A DNA stretch of 64,000 nt. It comes from Sciurus carolinensis. Lineage: Eukaryota > Chordata > Mammalia > Rodentia > Sciuridae. The notes beneath the pieces were generated by a model that was not told the DNA's origin, made no database searches, and saw nothing but the letters and a program-made list of their open reading frames with translations. Both the position numbers and the translations under genes were made by a program. The stretch lies in the NCBI RefSeq assembly GCF_902686445.1, contig NC_062217.1, positions 172,802,598 to 172,866,597 on the forward strand, given 5' to 3'. This document shows positions 12,150 through 23,530 of this stretch, in pieces (the first letter of the stretch is position 1; every line of letters starts with the position of its first letter).

Positions 12150-12560
12150 TAAGAAAAGAGAAAGATACTTGCTGTTCAACAAGTAATCCACATTTTTTAG
12201 TAGATGCTAGCCATTGCACCAAGACAAGAATAATTAATAAAAGATAAAGTACTGAAAAGAAAGAAATGATATTGTTATGGGTTACAGATGGTGTGATTGT
12301 CTATATAAAAATGTTGAAATATTTCCTTATAACAAAATTAATCAGAAAACATAATTATAAAATAAAATTCTCAGTAGAAAAGTGTTACACAAAACATCAC
12401 TTGTTTATTTTATGGAAATAATTATAAACCTTAACACAGAACATCAAAAAATCTAAATAAATGGATAATTAGAGCAAGCATTTGTATAGAAAGTCTCAGT
12501 AGGACAAACAAAATATTTGTAAATTGATCTCTAGCATTGATGGAATTGATTTAATAGAAC
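12150..12560 (+). mobile_element. old L1 ORF2, continuation after the nested L1
   Basis: Decayed sequence around 12205-12320 (TGCTAGCCATTGCACC, then GATGGTGTGATTGTC) follows in L1 order what was lost at 10140, showing that the younger L1 split a single older copy. Confidence 0.6.
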
Positions 12561-12566
12561 CTGACA

Positions 12567-12567
<1 letters not shown>

Positions 12568-12604
<37 letters not shown>
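12568..12604. repeat. (CA)n microsatellite
   Basis: About 18 uninterrupted CA units followed by TATAAA. Confidence 0.97.
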
Positions 12605-12608
<4 letters not shown>

Positions 12609-12616
12609 AATTATTG

Positions 12617-12815
12617 CAATTAGGACTTGGTTTCTGCTAATTGCCACAAGCAATGTTTGTTTGAATGTATCTTACCAAATTATGTTTGTGTTTTGGTTAA
12701 AGATTTACATAGTCAACTTATTTTAAGATGAATTCATGTAATCAACTTATTTTAAGATGAATTCATGATAAAAACCAGCAAATTCCTATTATCACTTAAT
12801 TTGTGAAGATACTTA
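12617..12815 (+). repeat. copy A of a ~200-bp diverged direct repeat
   Basis: Shares with 14650-14853, in the same order and orientation, TTGGTTTCTGCTAAT, GTTTGAATGTATCTTA, GGTTAAAGATTT, CTTATTTTAAGAT, AATTCATG and GCAAATTCCTAT, with small indels between. I do not recognise the family. Flanks of the two copies do not match, so this is not a simple 2-kb tandem duplication. Confidence 0.85.
12713..12767. repeat. 29-bp tandem duplication inside copy A
   Basis: TCAACTTATTTTAAGATG begins at 12713 and again at 12742, giving two units of 29 and 26 bases. Copy B at 14773 has a single unit, so this doubling followed the separation of the copies. Confidence 0.93.
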
Positions 12816-12829
12816 CTACCACATACGTA

Positions 12830-14645
12830 CCTACCTACATATACGCAAAACCATGATAGTTCTCAAGAACGAGGTGGGTGGGGGTGGAACTTGCCCTGTC
12901 AGACGATTTCTATTTTAGGAGAAAGTGTCAGAAAGTAAGCTATTTTTGTAATGGTTTGGGGCCTAGAAAAATAGTCTATAGAATAAAATAGCCAGAAACT
13001 GATGCCCAGAGAGAAGTCACTGGGCCTGTTGCAGGCTGGGCACTGCGGATCAGTGAGGGAAGGACTATTCAGTAAAACAGTCGAGGGCCAATTGTTGTTT
13101 TATGGAAAACAAAGAAATTTGATTCTTACCTCAGGACCTACACAGAAACCAGTTCCAAGTGGCTTTCGAGTGTTGTCTTAGTTCACTTTCATATGTATGA
13201 CCAAAGGGTAGAAAAGGATGAAACCACAAAATGCACACACTACCAAGGAAGTGGTTCCTACCTCTGACCATATTTTCTTCAGGAATTTTTTTTCATGGAG
13301 ATAGAGGAAGACTGCCGACTGATGCACATGCCGAGTAAAGACATTCCCAATGCATGTGACTAAAAGAGGATGTGTATGGAGAACACAAAAGGATTCCTTT
13401 AAGTCAGCAAGGAGGCGTGCAGAAGCTGTGAAGCGCGTTTTCCTAAAATGATACAGAAAGAGCAGTGTATGGAATAAGCCTCCACCCGTTAGGTCAGAGA
13501 AGTGCGACGGAAGACACGCATCGAGATGGTATTTTCCACTTACTAGCTGGCAAAACGTGGAAGTTTTATGATGCCAAATACTCACAAGGCACTGAATCAG
13601 CACAGACTTTCTTAATTCCTGGACCGAGTGTAATTTTGAACAGTCATTTTGAAAATAACAGTATCATTTGATAAATAGGAATATTCGAGTGAATAATTTC
13701 CCTCTTAGATAGGAGCAGAACCTTCTACATGCATGCCAGGAGACTTGACTCTTCACTGAAGGGCTTTTCATAACCACAAATCCAGAAATCAGCCTCAATT
13801 CATCAATTAAAAAAGCAAATAAATTACTTTTCTGAAAATGAACAAATACAGAACAACAGAAATGTTGCTGCATGCACTAGAATGAATGAACACTAGAAAC
13901 AGAAGCTTAAAAATCTAGAACAGTCCTCAGAATGTGATGCCATTTTCTAAGGCCCAGGAACATGTGGAACTGAAGAAAACATTGTATAGAGGTGTGTGTG
14001 CCCGCATACGCATGACTACACAGCAACATCAAGGAAGCAAAGGAGTGACTGAGGTAGAATTCAGGTGGAAGTAGTTGGAGGGTGAGAAAGTGGGACCGAG
14101 GTGGCAGTATACCGCAGGGACGGAGACCCTGGCTTCCCATTGGGTTTATTATTGTGCTTTATACTTCACAAGAATTCTTCCAGGTCGTACATGTGGAATT
14201 CTAAAAGAAAGGCACACCAGGTAGTTCTGAGTCATTATTAAAAAATGCACTGACCATTCACTGCTGAGATTCCCGTTGGCCAAAGCAGAGAAATAAGCCC
14301 AGTTCCGGAAGAACTCCGCGAAGCTGAGCATTACCAATCGTTCAGGGAAGCGTGTCCATCAACTAGTGAAGTGAGGTCATTGATGAGTAAGGAAGTTTCT
14401 CTCCAATGAAAACAGCTTACCTGGAATAAATGTGAAGGTTCTTTTCTTCCACTCCTCTCCAACACAAGAATTCCAAAGGAGGTCCTCGTGGCTTTCTCTC
14501 TGAGACACTCACTCTGGTTCACTTTCTCCACAGTCACTGATGGCTAGCGGTGAATCCAGTGACCCAGTTCTGCAATGTGGTTGGTAGTGCCAGCAGACCG
14601 GGCCACCCCCTTTTGAGTTCCCTATTGTCAGTCCTAAATGCCATC
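12830..14645. other. unique DNA between the two direct repeats
   Basis: Mostly unassigned; 12920-13030 has faint L1-like words. A 141-codon minus-strand frame at 13178-13603 shows no domain, no repeat match and no exon structure. No RNA gene seen. Confidence 0.45.
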
Positions 14646-14649
14646 TCCC

Positions 14650-14853
14650 AATTACTGCTTGGTTTCTGCTAATATTTGCCACACACACATACAAAATATT
14701 TGTTTGAATGTATCTTATCAGAGTGATGTTTGTATTTTGGATTAGTCATTGCTTGGTTAAAGATTTGTATAATCAGCTTATTTTAAGATTAATTCATGAA
14801 GAAAAAACCTCTGCAAATTCCTATCATCACTTAATTCATATAAAGATATTTGC
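14650..14853 (+). repeat. copy B of the ~200-bp diverged direct repeat
   Basis: Partner of 12617-12815. It has an extra ACACACACATACAAAAT-like insertion near 14681 and an extra ~18 bases near 14742 relative to copy A. Confidence 0.85.
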
Positions 14854-14855
14854 TA

Positions 14856-15365
14856 TATTTTAACAGTGCAATTAAGATTAATATGGGCTCTCACACCGTG
14901 AGGTCAAGTCAACATGAGTTGGATGACACCCAGGGCTCTCCTCTCTGATTCTCAGATATGATCACGCAGCCTGATCTGTGGGCTTGCGGAACAGAAGAAA
15001 GGTCAGAAGTGAGTGGCGAGTGCTCCTGGCCACCTGCTCTGCACAGGGACACAGGGGGCCACTGCTCTGGCCTTGGGAGCTGGAGAATGGTCCCCAGGGA
15101 AGGAGGACGGTACAGCCCGGGGAACTGCCCAGTATGTGCAGATGTCAGAGCCGGCAGAGAAGCCAGGGCCTGGTGGCCGGGCCTTGACAGTGCCCCTGTG
15201 CCCCACAGGGTGTGGCCATCCCTTTCAGCTTCTGGGGCCACCAGCCACCTCCACGTGGGTCTTCCGGAACTAGTCATGCCTACCGGACCTCTCCACTTCT
15301 TTTGGTGAAACTGAACAGGGTTTTAATTTCTTAGGTGAACTAAACACGACGCCCCCATCATGGAT
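14856..15365. other. unique intergenic sequence
   Basis: GC-rich from about 15000. Several overlapping frames of about 70-120 codons occur in different phases, typical of GC-rich noncoding DNA. No gene recognised. Confidence 0.45.
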
Positions 15366-15600
15366 TATTTTAGCCTGCTTTTTCACTGCTGTGACTGAAG
15401 GACCTGATAAGAACCAGGTAAAGGAGTAAAAGTTTACTGGGGGACTCATGGTTTCAGAGGACTCAGCCCACAGATGGCCGACTGCACTTCTCAGGACTCG
15501 AGGTGGAGGAAAGCAGCAGGAGCGTGGCACCAGGAAGCAGGGAGAGGGCTCCCACCTCACCAGACAAAGTATGTACCCTAAGGGACTGTCCCGAGGGATG
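15366..15600. mobile_element. URR1-like hAT DNA transposon relic, internally deleted
   Basis: CTTTTTCACTGCTGTGA, GTTTACTGGGGGACTCATGG, TTTCAGAGGACTCAG, GGCACCAGGAAGCAG and ACAAAGTAT occur in the same order as in the copy at 38463-38905; the middle part is missing. Family naming is from memory of the rodent repeat URR1. Non-autonomous and long inactive. Confidence 0.6.
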
Positions 15601-16170
15601 TCTCGACTCTGCTGCAGGTGCAACGACCCTCTTCCCTGGCTTTCACCGAGGCACAGTGCTGGGTCCTCTTGGGGAAGTGACGCCAGCTGGCTCCTGGCAC
15701 AGCCTGAAGTCTGACTCACTGTGAGCTGGGAAACCTGGATGAAGGTCCTCGGTCTCGGCAGTGCTGTGAGAGAGCGTCCTCCTGGGCTGCGTGGCCTCTG
15801 TCCGCCCAGCACCCACGCACCAACCCTCCACGTGTGGCTATCGGACCTTTGACCTGTGGCGAGTGCAACAGCAAACTGACATTTTAGAGACTTGTTTAAT
15901 CTTCACTAACTTAAACTTCACTGCCCAGGTCTGGGCGGGATTTTAGAGAGAGTGCACTTGGTACCCCGGGGGTCTCAGCCCCTGCAACCGCCTTAAGAAA
16001 ATGCCTCACACACAGCCGGCCTGCACACCGCGGCTCTGGAGGTTGGAGTCCACGTGCAGCGGGCCTCTGGTGAGCCCACCCTCTGGTCACAGCCCTGCTT
16101 CCCACTGTGCCTTCCACGCAGTGGGTGGGAACAGCCGCTGGGCCTCTCACCAGGCCCTGATCCCACCACG
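15601..16170. other. unique intergenic sequence
   Basis: GC-rich, no recognised repeat or gene. Confidence 0.45.
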
Positions 16171-16250
16171 GGAGCTCGGCCCACTCCTCGGGAGCTCCAC
16201 CCACTCCTCGGGCGCTCCGCCCACTCCTCGGGAGCTCCGCCCACTCCTCG
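16171..16250. repeat. 20-bp minisatellite, four exact-length units
   Basis: Units at 16171, 16191, 16211 and 16231 follow GG(A/C)GCTC(G/C)(G/A)C plus CCACTCCTCG. Substitutions are confined to three positions. Units 3 and 4 contain CCGCCC, a GC-box-like word. Confidence 0.97.
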
Positions 16251-18349
16251 GTACCATCACACTAGGGGTTAGGATTGCAGCAGGATTTGGGGGAGCACAG
16301 ACCCATCACACCAGGTGTTGCTGGTCACAGATTTGATGTCCCTTGGTGGGCAATTCAGAGGACACATGGAATGTACCCGTAGGTCTCAGGGGAAAGTTAA
16401 GGATGACCTTCACTCAAGGAGCCAAGAGATCTTGCCTCATAGCTCGTTCCAAAGTCACAGGAATAAACATGCTAGGAAGTCCCAGCTAAACCCCCCTCTC
16501 TGAGTTTGCAGCCAGTTCTGTCCTTTAACATGAATCAGAGCTGTGGGTGCCCTGGTGGGGTACTGGCCACCTGGACGGGTCCACATTGCTCTGGTTGGGC
16601 TGTGAGGACCACCGCAGCCTGGCACGGGCCACACAGGCTGCAGGGGACCCAGCTTTACACTGCTGTAAGACGCCACTATATCTGGGACACCAACGGCCCA
16701 GGATACCTGGGGTTGGAGAACCAGGCAAGAGGGTGGCGGATAGCCCCCCGCAGCTGCTCAGGTGTGGGGCTTCCACTGGGAGGCAGTCTCAGAACAAGCT
16801 CTGACGCCACAGGAACAGCCAGGGCGGTGTTTTAGGTAATGAAATCATAGGGAATAGAAATCCCTATTCTCAAGTAATTTATAGGAGCTGTTTTTAAGTC
16901 ACCAGAGGGTCAATTCAATTTAGAATTTACACATGGATCCATGGACTTAGTCACTTGAATGTGACTTTCTGCTCCTCCACTTAACTCCATGCTACCTGAC
17001 TTTCCAGAGAAGAATGTGACGGGGGAGCAGTTGGGATTCCCGGATGGTGGAGCAAAGGAGCTTTCTCCTTCTGAGACAGGAGAGAGTCTGGTGCCTCCTG
17101 GTTAGAGAAGAATAGGAGGAGACTACTCTGGGAAGAGTGGGCCTTCGGTGTCATGTAGTCCTGAGGGGATCTCCAGTGCCAGCCTGACTCATCTCTCACT
17201 GCCCACTTCTGTCCAGGGAGATGCTCAAGGCAGGACTCTCTGCCCCTGGGACCAGGGCAGGATGGGCGGGGAGATCTGCAGTCTCCTTGCTGCCTGCAGG
17301 GTCGGGGGTCTTCCACGTCGCCATGAGGTGTCGAGCTGTTGTTACCCACCATGTGCCAGCAGCAAGAATGAGCCTGGGTGAGCTGGCCGGGGGAAATGGC
17401 CACCAGCAGGGCCAGAGGCTGTCCCTCAGAGTCCCACAGCACTTTCTGGGCTCTGCCCGTACTCTAGGAAATGGCTCCAGCTCTGTGGGGAACTCTGTGG
17501 GCTGGAGGACCAGGCTCCTCCTTCCTGCGCCTCGCTGGCCTGGCCTGGGTCAGATCACGGTTCTCTAGGGAGCTGCTGCCCTGCCCTTGGGGGCCCCTCT
17601 GGCTGGCAGCTCCCCATGCCAGGCCCCCACTGGCAGCCTCAGCTGAAGCACGTCCAGTGTGCCAGGACCTGGCTCCCCATTCAGCCTGCGAATGATGGGC
17701 TTTCACAGGAACAGGAGGCAGAGTCGCCCCTTCACTTTTGCTATGGTTTATGGGAGACACGTTGGGCAGGAAGTGCCATGACCAGAGAGGCCCCGAAAAA
17801 GTGGGCGGCGTGTACTGTCCTGGTGAGTGAGAAAGGGGTGCCTGAGGAAGACAAAGCAAGACTCGAAAATCCCAAGTGCAAATTTACCTGTTAAGTAGCT
17901 TCAAAATAGATCACCCCCACATGGTCAGAACGAGGAACAGAACAGACCATAATGATCCTTAGATCACTTCAACACGCTTCCCTTGACTGAAAGGGTATCA
18001 CACACAGAAGCAGCAAGGACACAGGAAATTTGGAAGTCACATGTACTTAAGCTGAATAAACACCGAATACTGTCTGGGCTGGAGAGCCAGTTTCAACAAA
18101 TCCCCAAAGACCGGGCATTTAGTGAATGTTCTCTGACCCCTGGGCAGTTATAGTCAACTCAATAAAAGGGAAAAACAGTAGAAATCTTCCAATGTCTACA
18201 AATTATTATACACAGTTATAGTGATCTATGAAGCTAAGAAGAAATTAAAATGGAAACCAGAAAACTTGAGTATACCCACACTCACGTGTACGTGAGATGT
18301 CTGTGTGCGCGCACACGTGTGTGTATTTAGGGTTTGTTCTCTCAGCTTC
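16251..18349. other. unique intergenic sequence
   Basis: GC-rich to about 17880, then AT-rich. Frames up to 153 codons (16981-17442, minus) are unsupported by domains or splice sites. An alternating purine-pyrimidine stretch lies at 18281-18324. Confidence 0.45.
18281..18324. repeat. alternating purine-pyrimidine palindromes (Z-DNA prone)
   Basis: CTCACGT/ACGTGAG arms at 18281-18296 are followed by the 14-bp perfect palindrome GTGTGCGCGCACAC at 18303-18316 and further GT units. Confidence 0.8.
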
Positions 18350-18605
18350 CAATTCAAGAAGTCAGAAAAAGTAACCAATTAAACCAAAGAAAATAGAAGA
18401 ACCTCATCATAATGATAAGAGCAGAAATCACTAACATATAAAACAAACACATAATAGAGAAATGGACAAAGCTAAAAAGTTGGTTCTTTGAAAAGAGGGA
18501 TAAAATGATAAATCCCTAGGAAGACTCAAAAATTAAATACAAAAAGAAAAATACAAGTTACCAATATCAGGAATAAAAAGGAAGAGATACTACAGAAATC
18601 TAAAG
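18350..18605 (+). mobile_element. old L1 ORF2 fragment (pre-RT region)
   Basis: AAAAGTTGGTTCTTTGAAAA at 18475 and the following GATAAAATGATAAATCCC are characteristic of the ORF2 stretch just before the RT domain. The frame is lost. The same L1 appears to resume at about 19700. Confidence 0.75.
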
Positions 18606-19255
18606 GAGGTTAAATGGACGCCAAACGTTATGCACTTTAGCATAATGTCTGCAAGTTCCACCCTGCTGCAGCCCACGCCGATCCTCTCCTCTGTCATCCT
18701 GTGCAGCCTTCCTTGACATGCATGAGCCTGGTGCTCCCCATCAGTTCATGCATCAGTGACATTAGCTGCGTCCAGACCTGGGCTCTTACCGCAGCGCTGC
18801 AGGCAACTCTCTCCTGGAGTCTGACTTTGTTTCCTCTGGATATGCACCGGTAAGAGCATTGCTGAGCCCCGGGGTAGTCCCCTTCTTCAATCTTCTGAGG
18901 AAGCTCCACATTGTTTTCTGTATGTTATCTGTTTTCTACCCCATTTTACATTCTCGTCAACTGTGACCAAGGGTTCCGATCCTGCCATGTGTGAGGTGAC
19001 AGACAGTTCACTGTAGTTTTGAATTATGTTTCCTAATGCTCAGGGATATTGAGCATGTTTTCATATACTCATTGACTATTGGTATGTCTTCTTTGGAGAA
19101 ATATCAATTTAATGTTTTTGCCAATTTTTAGCTGGGTTATTTGTGCTTTGGCTATTGAATTGTAGGAGTTCCTTATTGTTGCTATTATTATTTTGGCTAC
19201 CAATCCCTTATCAGATATATTCCTTGTGAGTGTATTTTTTCCCATTCCAAGTAAA
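18606..19255 (-). mobile_element. old L1 3' portion of ORF2, inverted
   Basis: On the plus strand, TTAGCATAATGTCTGCAAGT at 18638, GATATGCACCGGTAAGAGC at 18838 and 19020-19250 (GTAGGAGTTCC, AATCCCTTATCAGATATAT) read as the reverse complement of the ORF2 C-terminal region of an ancient mammalian L1. It lies between plus-strand L1 pieces. Confidence 0.75.
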
Positions 19256-19695
19256 ATAAACCTCACAGAAGGACAAACGCTCTTGACCCCCAACCTTACA
19301 CGAGGTGCTTCAAGTAGTCAGACTCATGGCAGTGTAGTGGAGCAGGGGGCGCCCGGGGCCAGGTGGGGAGATGCGGAGATGTTCACTGGGCATGGAGCTC
19401 AGAAACCCAGGATGGATGAATTCTAGACATTTGCTTCACAACACAGAGCCTGTAGTTAGTAAGACTGCATGGTGCACTTAAAAATTTTGTCAAGAGGGCA
19501 GATACCATATGTGTTCCAACTCAAAAACAAAACAAAGACAAAAATCAAAGGAGGATGAATAAACTTTTGGGGGTGACAGTAAGTTAAAGATTTGATTGTG
19601 GCCATGATTCATGGTTGTGTGTTTGTGTCCAAGCTTACCAGATTGTATACACTAAATGTGTAGAGGATTTTGTATACCACCCACACCTTGATAAA
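19256..19695 (+). mobile_element. old L1 3' UTR tail
   Basis: AAACTTTTGGGGGTGACAGT near 19561 through GATTGTATACACTAAATGTG near 19639 matches the end of old L1M-type elements. The left half of the interval is more weakly assigned. Confidence 0.6.
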
Positions 19696-19699
19696 CTGT

Positions 19700-20485
19700 T
19701 CCCAGACCAAAAACAATGTTATTGATTAAAATTGAAAAGTCAGATTAAATGAACAAATGACTTTAAAAACACAAGTTAGAGAAAACAATAGGAGAAGAAA
19801 TATAAAATATTAATAGTGTTACGTCTGTGAAGGTAAATGTATCGATGATGAGAGACTTCTTCACAAAGGGAATTGTAGGCCAAATGGAGTCATTGTTGAA
19901 TTCTAGCAAATATTTCAGAAAGAAATGTCATATCTTAAGAAAATCTTATCAACAGTCATGTGGTGAGGTCAGTATTAACCTGAGAAGGACAGCAAATGAA
20001 AAGAAAATTATAAGACGCTATCACACATGAACAAATACACAAAAATGCTAAATAAATATCAGGGAGTCAATTCCAGTAATACATTAAAAATATGTCATAG
20101 CAGAGCAGGATTCTTCTCCATAAATATAACAAAACTTAAAATAAGATTAACTCTCAATTGTCAAACCATGTAATTTACCATACAAATGGAATAAAATTTA
20201 TAATTAATCTATAAATGTAGAAAAAGAATTTTACAAAATTTAATGTCTATGCATGACAAAATATATAGGCAAATTTAAAAAGAAGAAAATATTTTTAATA
20301 TGATAAAGGACCATGCCAAATAAACAAAAACAACAACAACAAAATCATCCCTACTGCTAACATTAACTTCATGATAAAATTCAATTTTCTCCCTAAGGTC
20401 AAGAATGATACAAAGAATGCACATTGTCACTACCTCTATTTGCTACTGCACTGAAGATTCTAGTTCAGAGTCATGAGGCAGGAAA

Positions 20486-20547
<62 letters not shown>

Positions 20548-21455
20548 AGGGGAGAAATTCTAACAAAATTATTAAAACAAAGAAAAAAGGAAAGTTTCCA
20601 AAGGAAAAAAAATCCAAAACTTTAGTTTTGTTAAGATAACATGATTAGGCATATGTCATTTTCAGAAGACTCTACCAAGAAACTATTAACAATAATGATT
20701 GACTTCAGTAAAGTTGCTAGATATAAGGTCAATATACAAAAATCAATTGTATTTCTATATACTAGCAACAATGAATGGAAAATGAAAGTTTAAAAACTTC
20801 TGGTCAAAAGATTATTGAAGCCATCAAATATATAAGAATAATTGTTTGAATGATATTCAAGTATTCTACTTTGAAAACTATAAAATGTCACTGAAACAAG
20901 TAATTGGAGATATATGCTATGTTCGCAGACTGAATAACTCAGTTTTCCCCCCCAAATAATCTTTAGTTCCAATGGAATACCACAAATATTTAGCAAATTT
21001 TATTTTGAATGGGAATTGACAAGGAATTTCTAAAATATATAGAAACACACACACATGCACACACATTTAATGTATAGTGTTAAATAAAATCTTACATTTA
21101 AATAAAATGTACCTAGGTAGTCAAGGCAACACCAGAGAACAAGAAAGCCAAAGGATTTGTGCTATAAAGCTTCCTCAACAACTTCAGGGTTTAAGGCAGT
21201 GTGGTATTTGTACATTAGACAAATGGCTCAATTTGTCACTTGATTTATGAGAAAGTGACTATTGGAATTCAACATGGAGAGGGATGGTCTTTATTAATAA
21301 ATGTTCTGTGTAAAACTAACTTTGACTACTATCTTACAGTATTCATAAAACTTAACTCAGGAGGGACAATAGACTGAAAGCAAAAACTAAGACAAGCAAG
21401 CTTTTAGAATAAAACATGGAAGAAAAATTACAAAGTCTTGGGGTAAGCAACAATA
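19700..21455 (+). mobile_element. old L1 ORF2 (RT to C-terminal region)
   Basis: L1 landmarks in order: RT interior about 20320-20480 (GCTAACATTAACTTCATGAT, then TTCTAGTTCAGAGTCATGAG), the stretch after the catalytic loop about 20690-20780 (AAAATCAATTGTATTTCTAT), and the C-terminal region about 21190-21430. A GA microsatellite interrupts it. No frame survives. Probably the continuation of 18350-18605. Confidence 0.8.
20486..20542. repeat. (GA)n microsatellite
   Basis: About 28 GA units with one slip at 20511, within old L1 sequence. Confidence 0.97.
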
Positions 21456-21481
21456 AAAAAAGAATTAAAAAAGCCCTGACT

Positions 21482-21905
21482 CTGAATTATGGATCGAACT
21501 GCCCACCTCCTGCAAAAGAGGTTACTATCCTAACCCACAGTACCTTAGGATAGAAATAGGGTCTTTGCTTGAAGGTCTAAGAAGGCTATTAGTGTGGGCC
21601 CCAATCTAATCTGACCAACATCTGGTCACTAGAAGAAATTTAGACAGACAGGACACAGCGGGGAGCAGACATGAAGAGAGGCAGGGAGAAGAACAGGGTG
21701 GAGACAGAGCAGAGCCGTGCTGCACCTGGGGCTTCGGGAAATTGTACAGGGCCAGGGAGGGTCCTTCCCGCAGTTACAGAGCGCTCAGGGCCTGGGCACG
21801 CCGTGGGTCCAGCCTTGCAGCCTTGAGCACTGGGCCTGCAGATCTCTGTTGGTCCCAGTTACCCAGTTTGTGAACTTTGCTAGGCATAGCTTGGTAACTA
21901 AGACT
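21482..21905 (+). mobile_element. MLT1-like solo LTR (ERVL-MaLR)
   Basis: Landmarks in order: TATGGATCGAACTGCCCACC at the start, ATAGGGTCTTTGC at 21557, GTGTGGGCCCCAATCTAATC at 21592, and an end resembling the MLT1 terminus (CCCAGTTTGTGAACTTTG, then GGTAACTAAGAC). About 425 bp, close to full length, with no internal region on either side, so a solo LTR. Subfamily not certain. Confidence 0.75.
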
Positions 21906-22139
21906 CCATGGACGTAAAGAGTGATAAATTATTCACTGAAGTAGGAACTTATGAGCATCATACAGGACCAGGAAGCTTCAAAGCCAAGCCGCAGAAGAGT
22001 CTGTGTGACTATGTCTCTCCAACACAGGACTTTATGGCAGAACACCCTTGAAGTCCCCACCTTTCAATGCTGTTGCTGCTGCTGCTGATGATGAAGGGAC
22101 AGATTTGAACAGAGGTGACGCTTGAATAGAACCTTCACC
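21906..22139. other. unassigned spacer with a short (GCT)n run
   Basis: Contains TGCTGTTGCTGCTGCTGCTG near 22068; otherwise nothing recognised. Confidence 0.5.
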
Positions 22140-22700
22140 AAAGTGGACATTAAAATGGTCAAAATGTCCATCAGCCTGTGAAAATGAACGCCACATCATT
22201 TGTCATTAGAGTACTGTGAATTTTAAAGTGTGACTCAACTACACACTCTCCAGAACTGCTAAACCGTAAAGGAGTGTGCAGGGGACGTGACGGGGAGGTG
22301 ACAGGGAGGCTGAGCTCAGTCACAGTTTTTTTCTGGGAGGGAAACTTGGTGCCCCTTGGAAACAGCTTATCAGAATCCAGTGAAGCTCACCATGCACAGA
22401 CCTGTGATGTGCGACGCTTCCTCAGGCACACATCCCACTGCAGTGAGGGCTTTTATTCACCAAGGACGTGCACAAGAAGGTTTCACAGCAGCTTTATTTG
22501 TAAGAGCCCCAGACCGGTAACAGCCCAGGGTCCATCCAGAGTAGAACCGGTGGTTAATTGTGGCCTGTTCATGGATGAAGGAAGAGCTGCACAGTCCTGT
22601 GTTGTGGAGGAGGGAACCTTCCAGAATGAGGGCGATGATGTTCACTTGCTCTGGGTGGTGCTTTATGTGGCTGCTCACCAATGTAAGCATTCATCTGGTC
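22140..22700 (+). mobile_element. ancient L1 (L1ME-type) ORF2 3' region
   Basis: TTCACAGCAGCTTTATTTGT at 22481 followed by AAGAGCCCCAGACCGGTAAC and a GTCCATCCAGAG stretch match the C-terminal region of old L1s (the FIAALF-type motif). Decayed throughout; the 143-codon frame at 22274-22705 is not the L1 frame product. Confidence 0.65.
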
Positions 22701-23530
22701 CGTAGCAGGTTTGCTACCTACGCCCCGAGATTGGGAAAGGAAAGAGAAAAAACGTTTAGTTAATAATCCAGAAAAGTGGGAGCCATGAGGAGGGGACAGT
22801 TAGACCCTCTCAGATCAGGTGTAATTAGAGATCACAGCATAAAATCACTGAGATCAAGTTACCTGGAGCAGGGCATCGGAGCAGGTCAGAAGTGGGCTGA
22901 TCAGATAGCCCAGCAGTAGGGTGGAGGGGAGCTGTAAACCACAGAAAAGGGAAAGTTTTTAAGCACTAAATCATAGTTAACTAAGCAAGTAAATAAGACT
23001 AGGTTACTGTATACAATGGCAGTACGTTAAGGTATGATATCTTAATTTTGTCAAAATAAATGCATCTGATTATGGACCTGATGCTAGGGCCTGGGCTGTT
23101 GAAATAAAATTAAGTTGGTCATCATCTCTTTCTATGGTACACAATGTAAAAACCCAAACAAAAATCTTATAAGAAAAAAAAATCTGGAGATTATAAATCA
23201 TTTAGAAGCAAAAGAGAATGTTTTCAGAAACAAGCTCTACAGTTTAAAAAGATGCTTTTCATTATGTAAAATTTTTAAATATTTTATGATGAAATGCAAT
23301 AATGGTCAATAAGCACAAAGTAGATCTGGTGAAATTTAGCAAAGGAGCGAGTGAATAGGTTTATAATTAATATATATTCTAGCTACATCTCACATGCATA
23401 TAAAGAAAGCTTAAAATTTGATAAAAAACAATAGAAAAAACCGGCAAAAAGTGCTCAGATGCAGTAGAGGTGAGGGAAATGGCATAATGAAATCCAATTT
23501 TGTCCTCTGTTTGGCAAAAGGAAAAAGCGG
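22701..23530. other. unassigned AT-rich intergenic sequence
   Basis: No gene. 23110-23330 is AT-rich and could be a remote L1 relic, but I could not place it. Confidence 0.45.

Noticed and set aside
15270..15812. 180-codon minus-strand frame
   Set aside because: Overlaps the URR1-like transposon relic.
22274..22705. 143-codon plus-strand frame
   Set aside because: Lies on an ancient L1 remnant and is not in a recognisable L1 frame.
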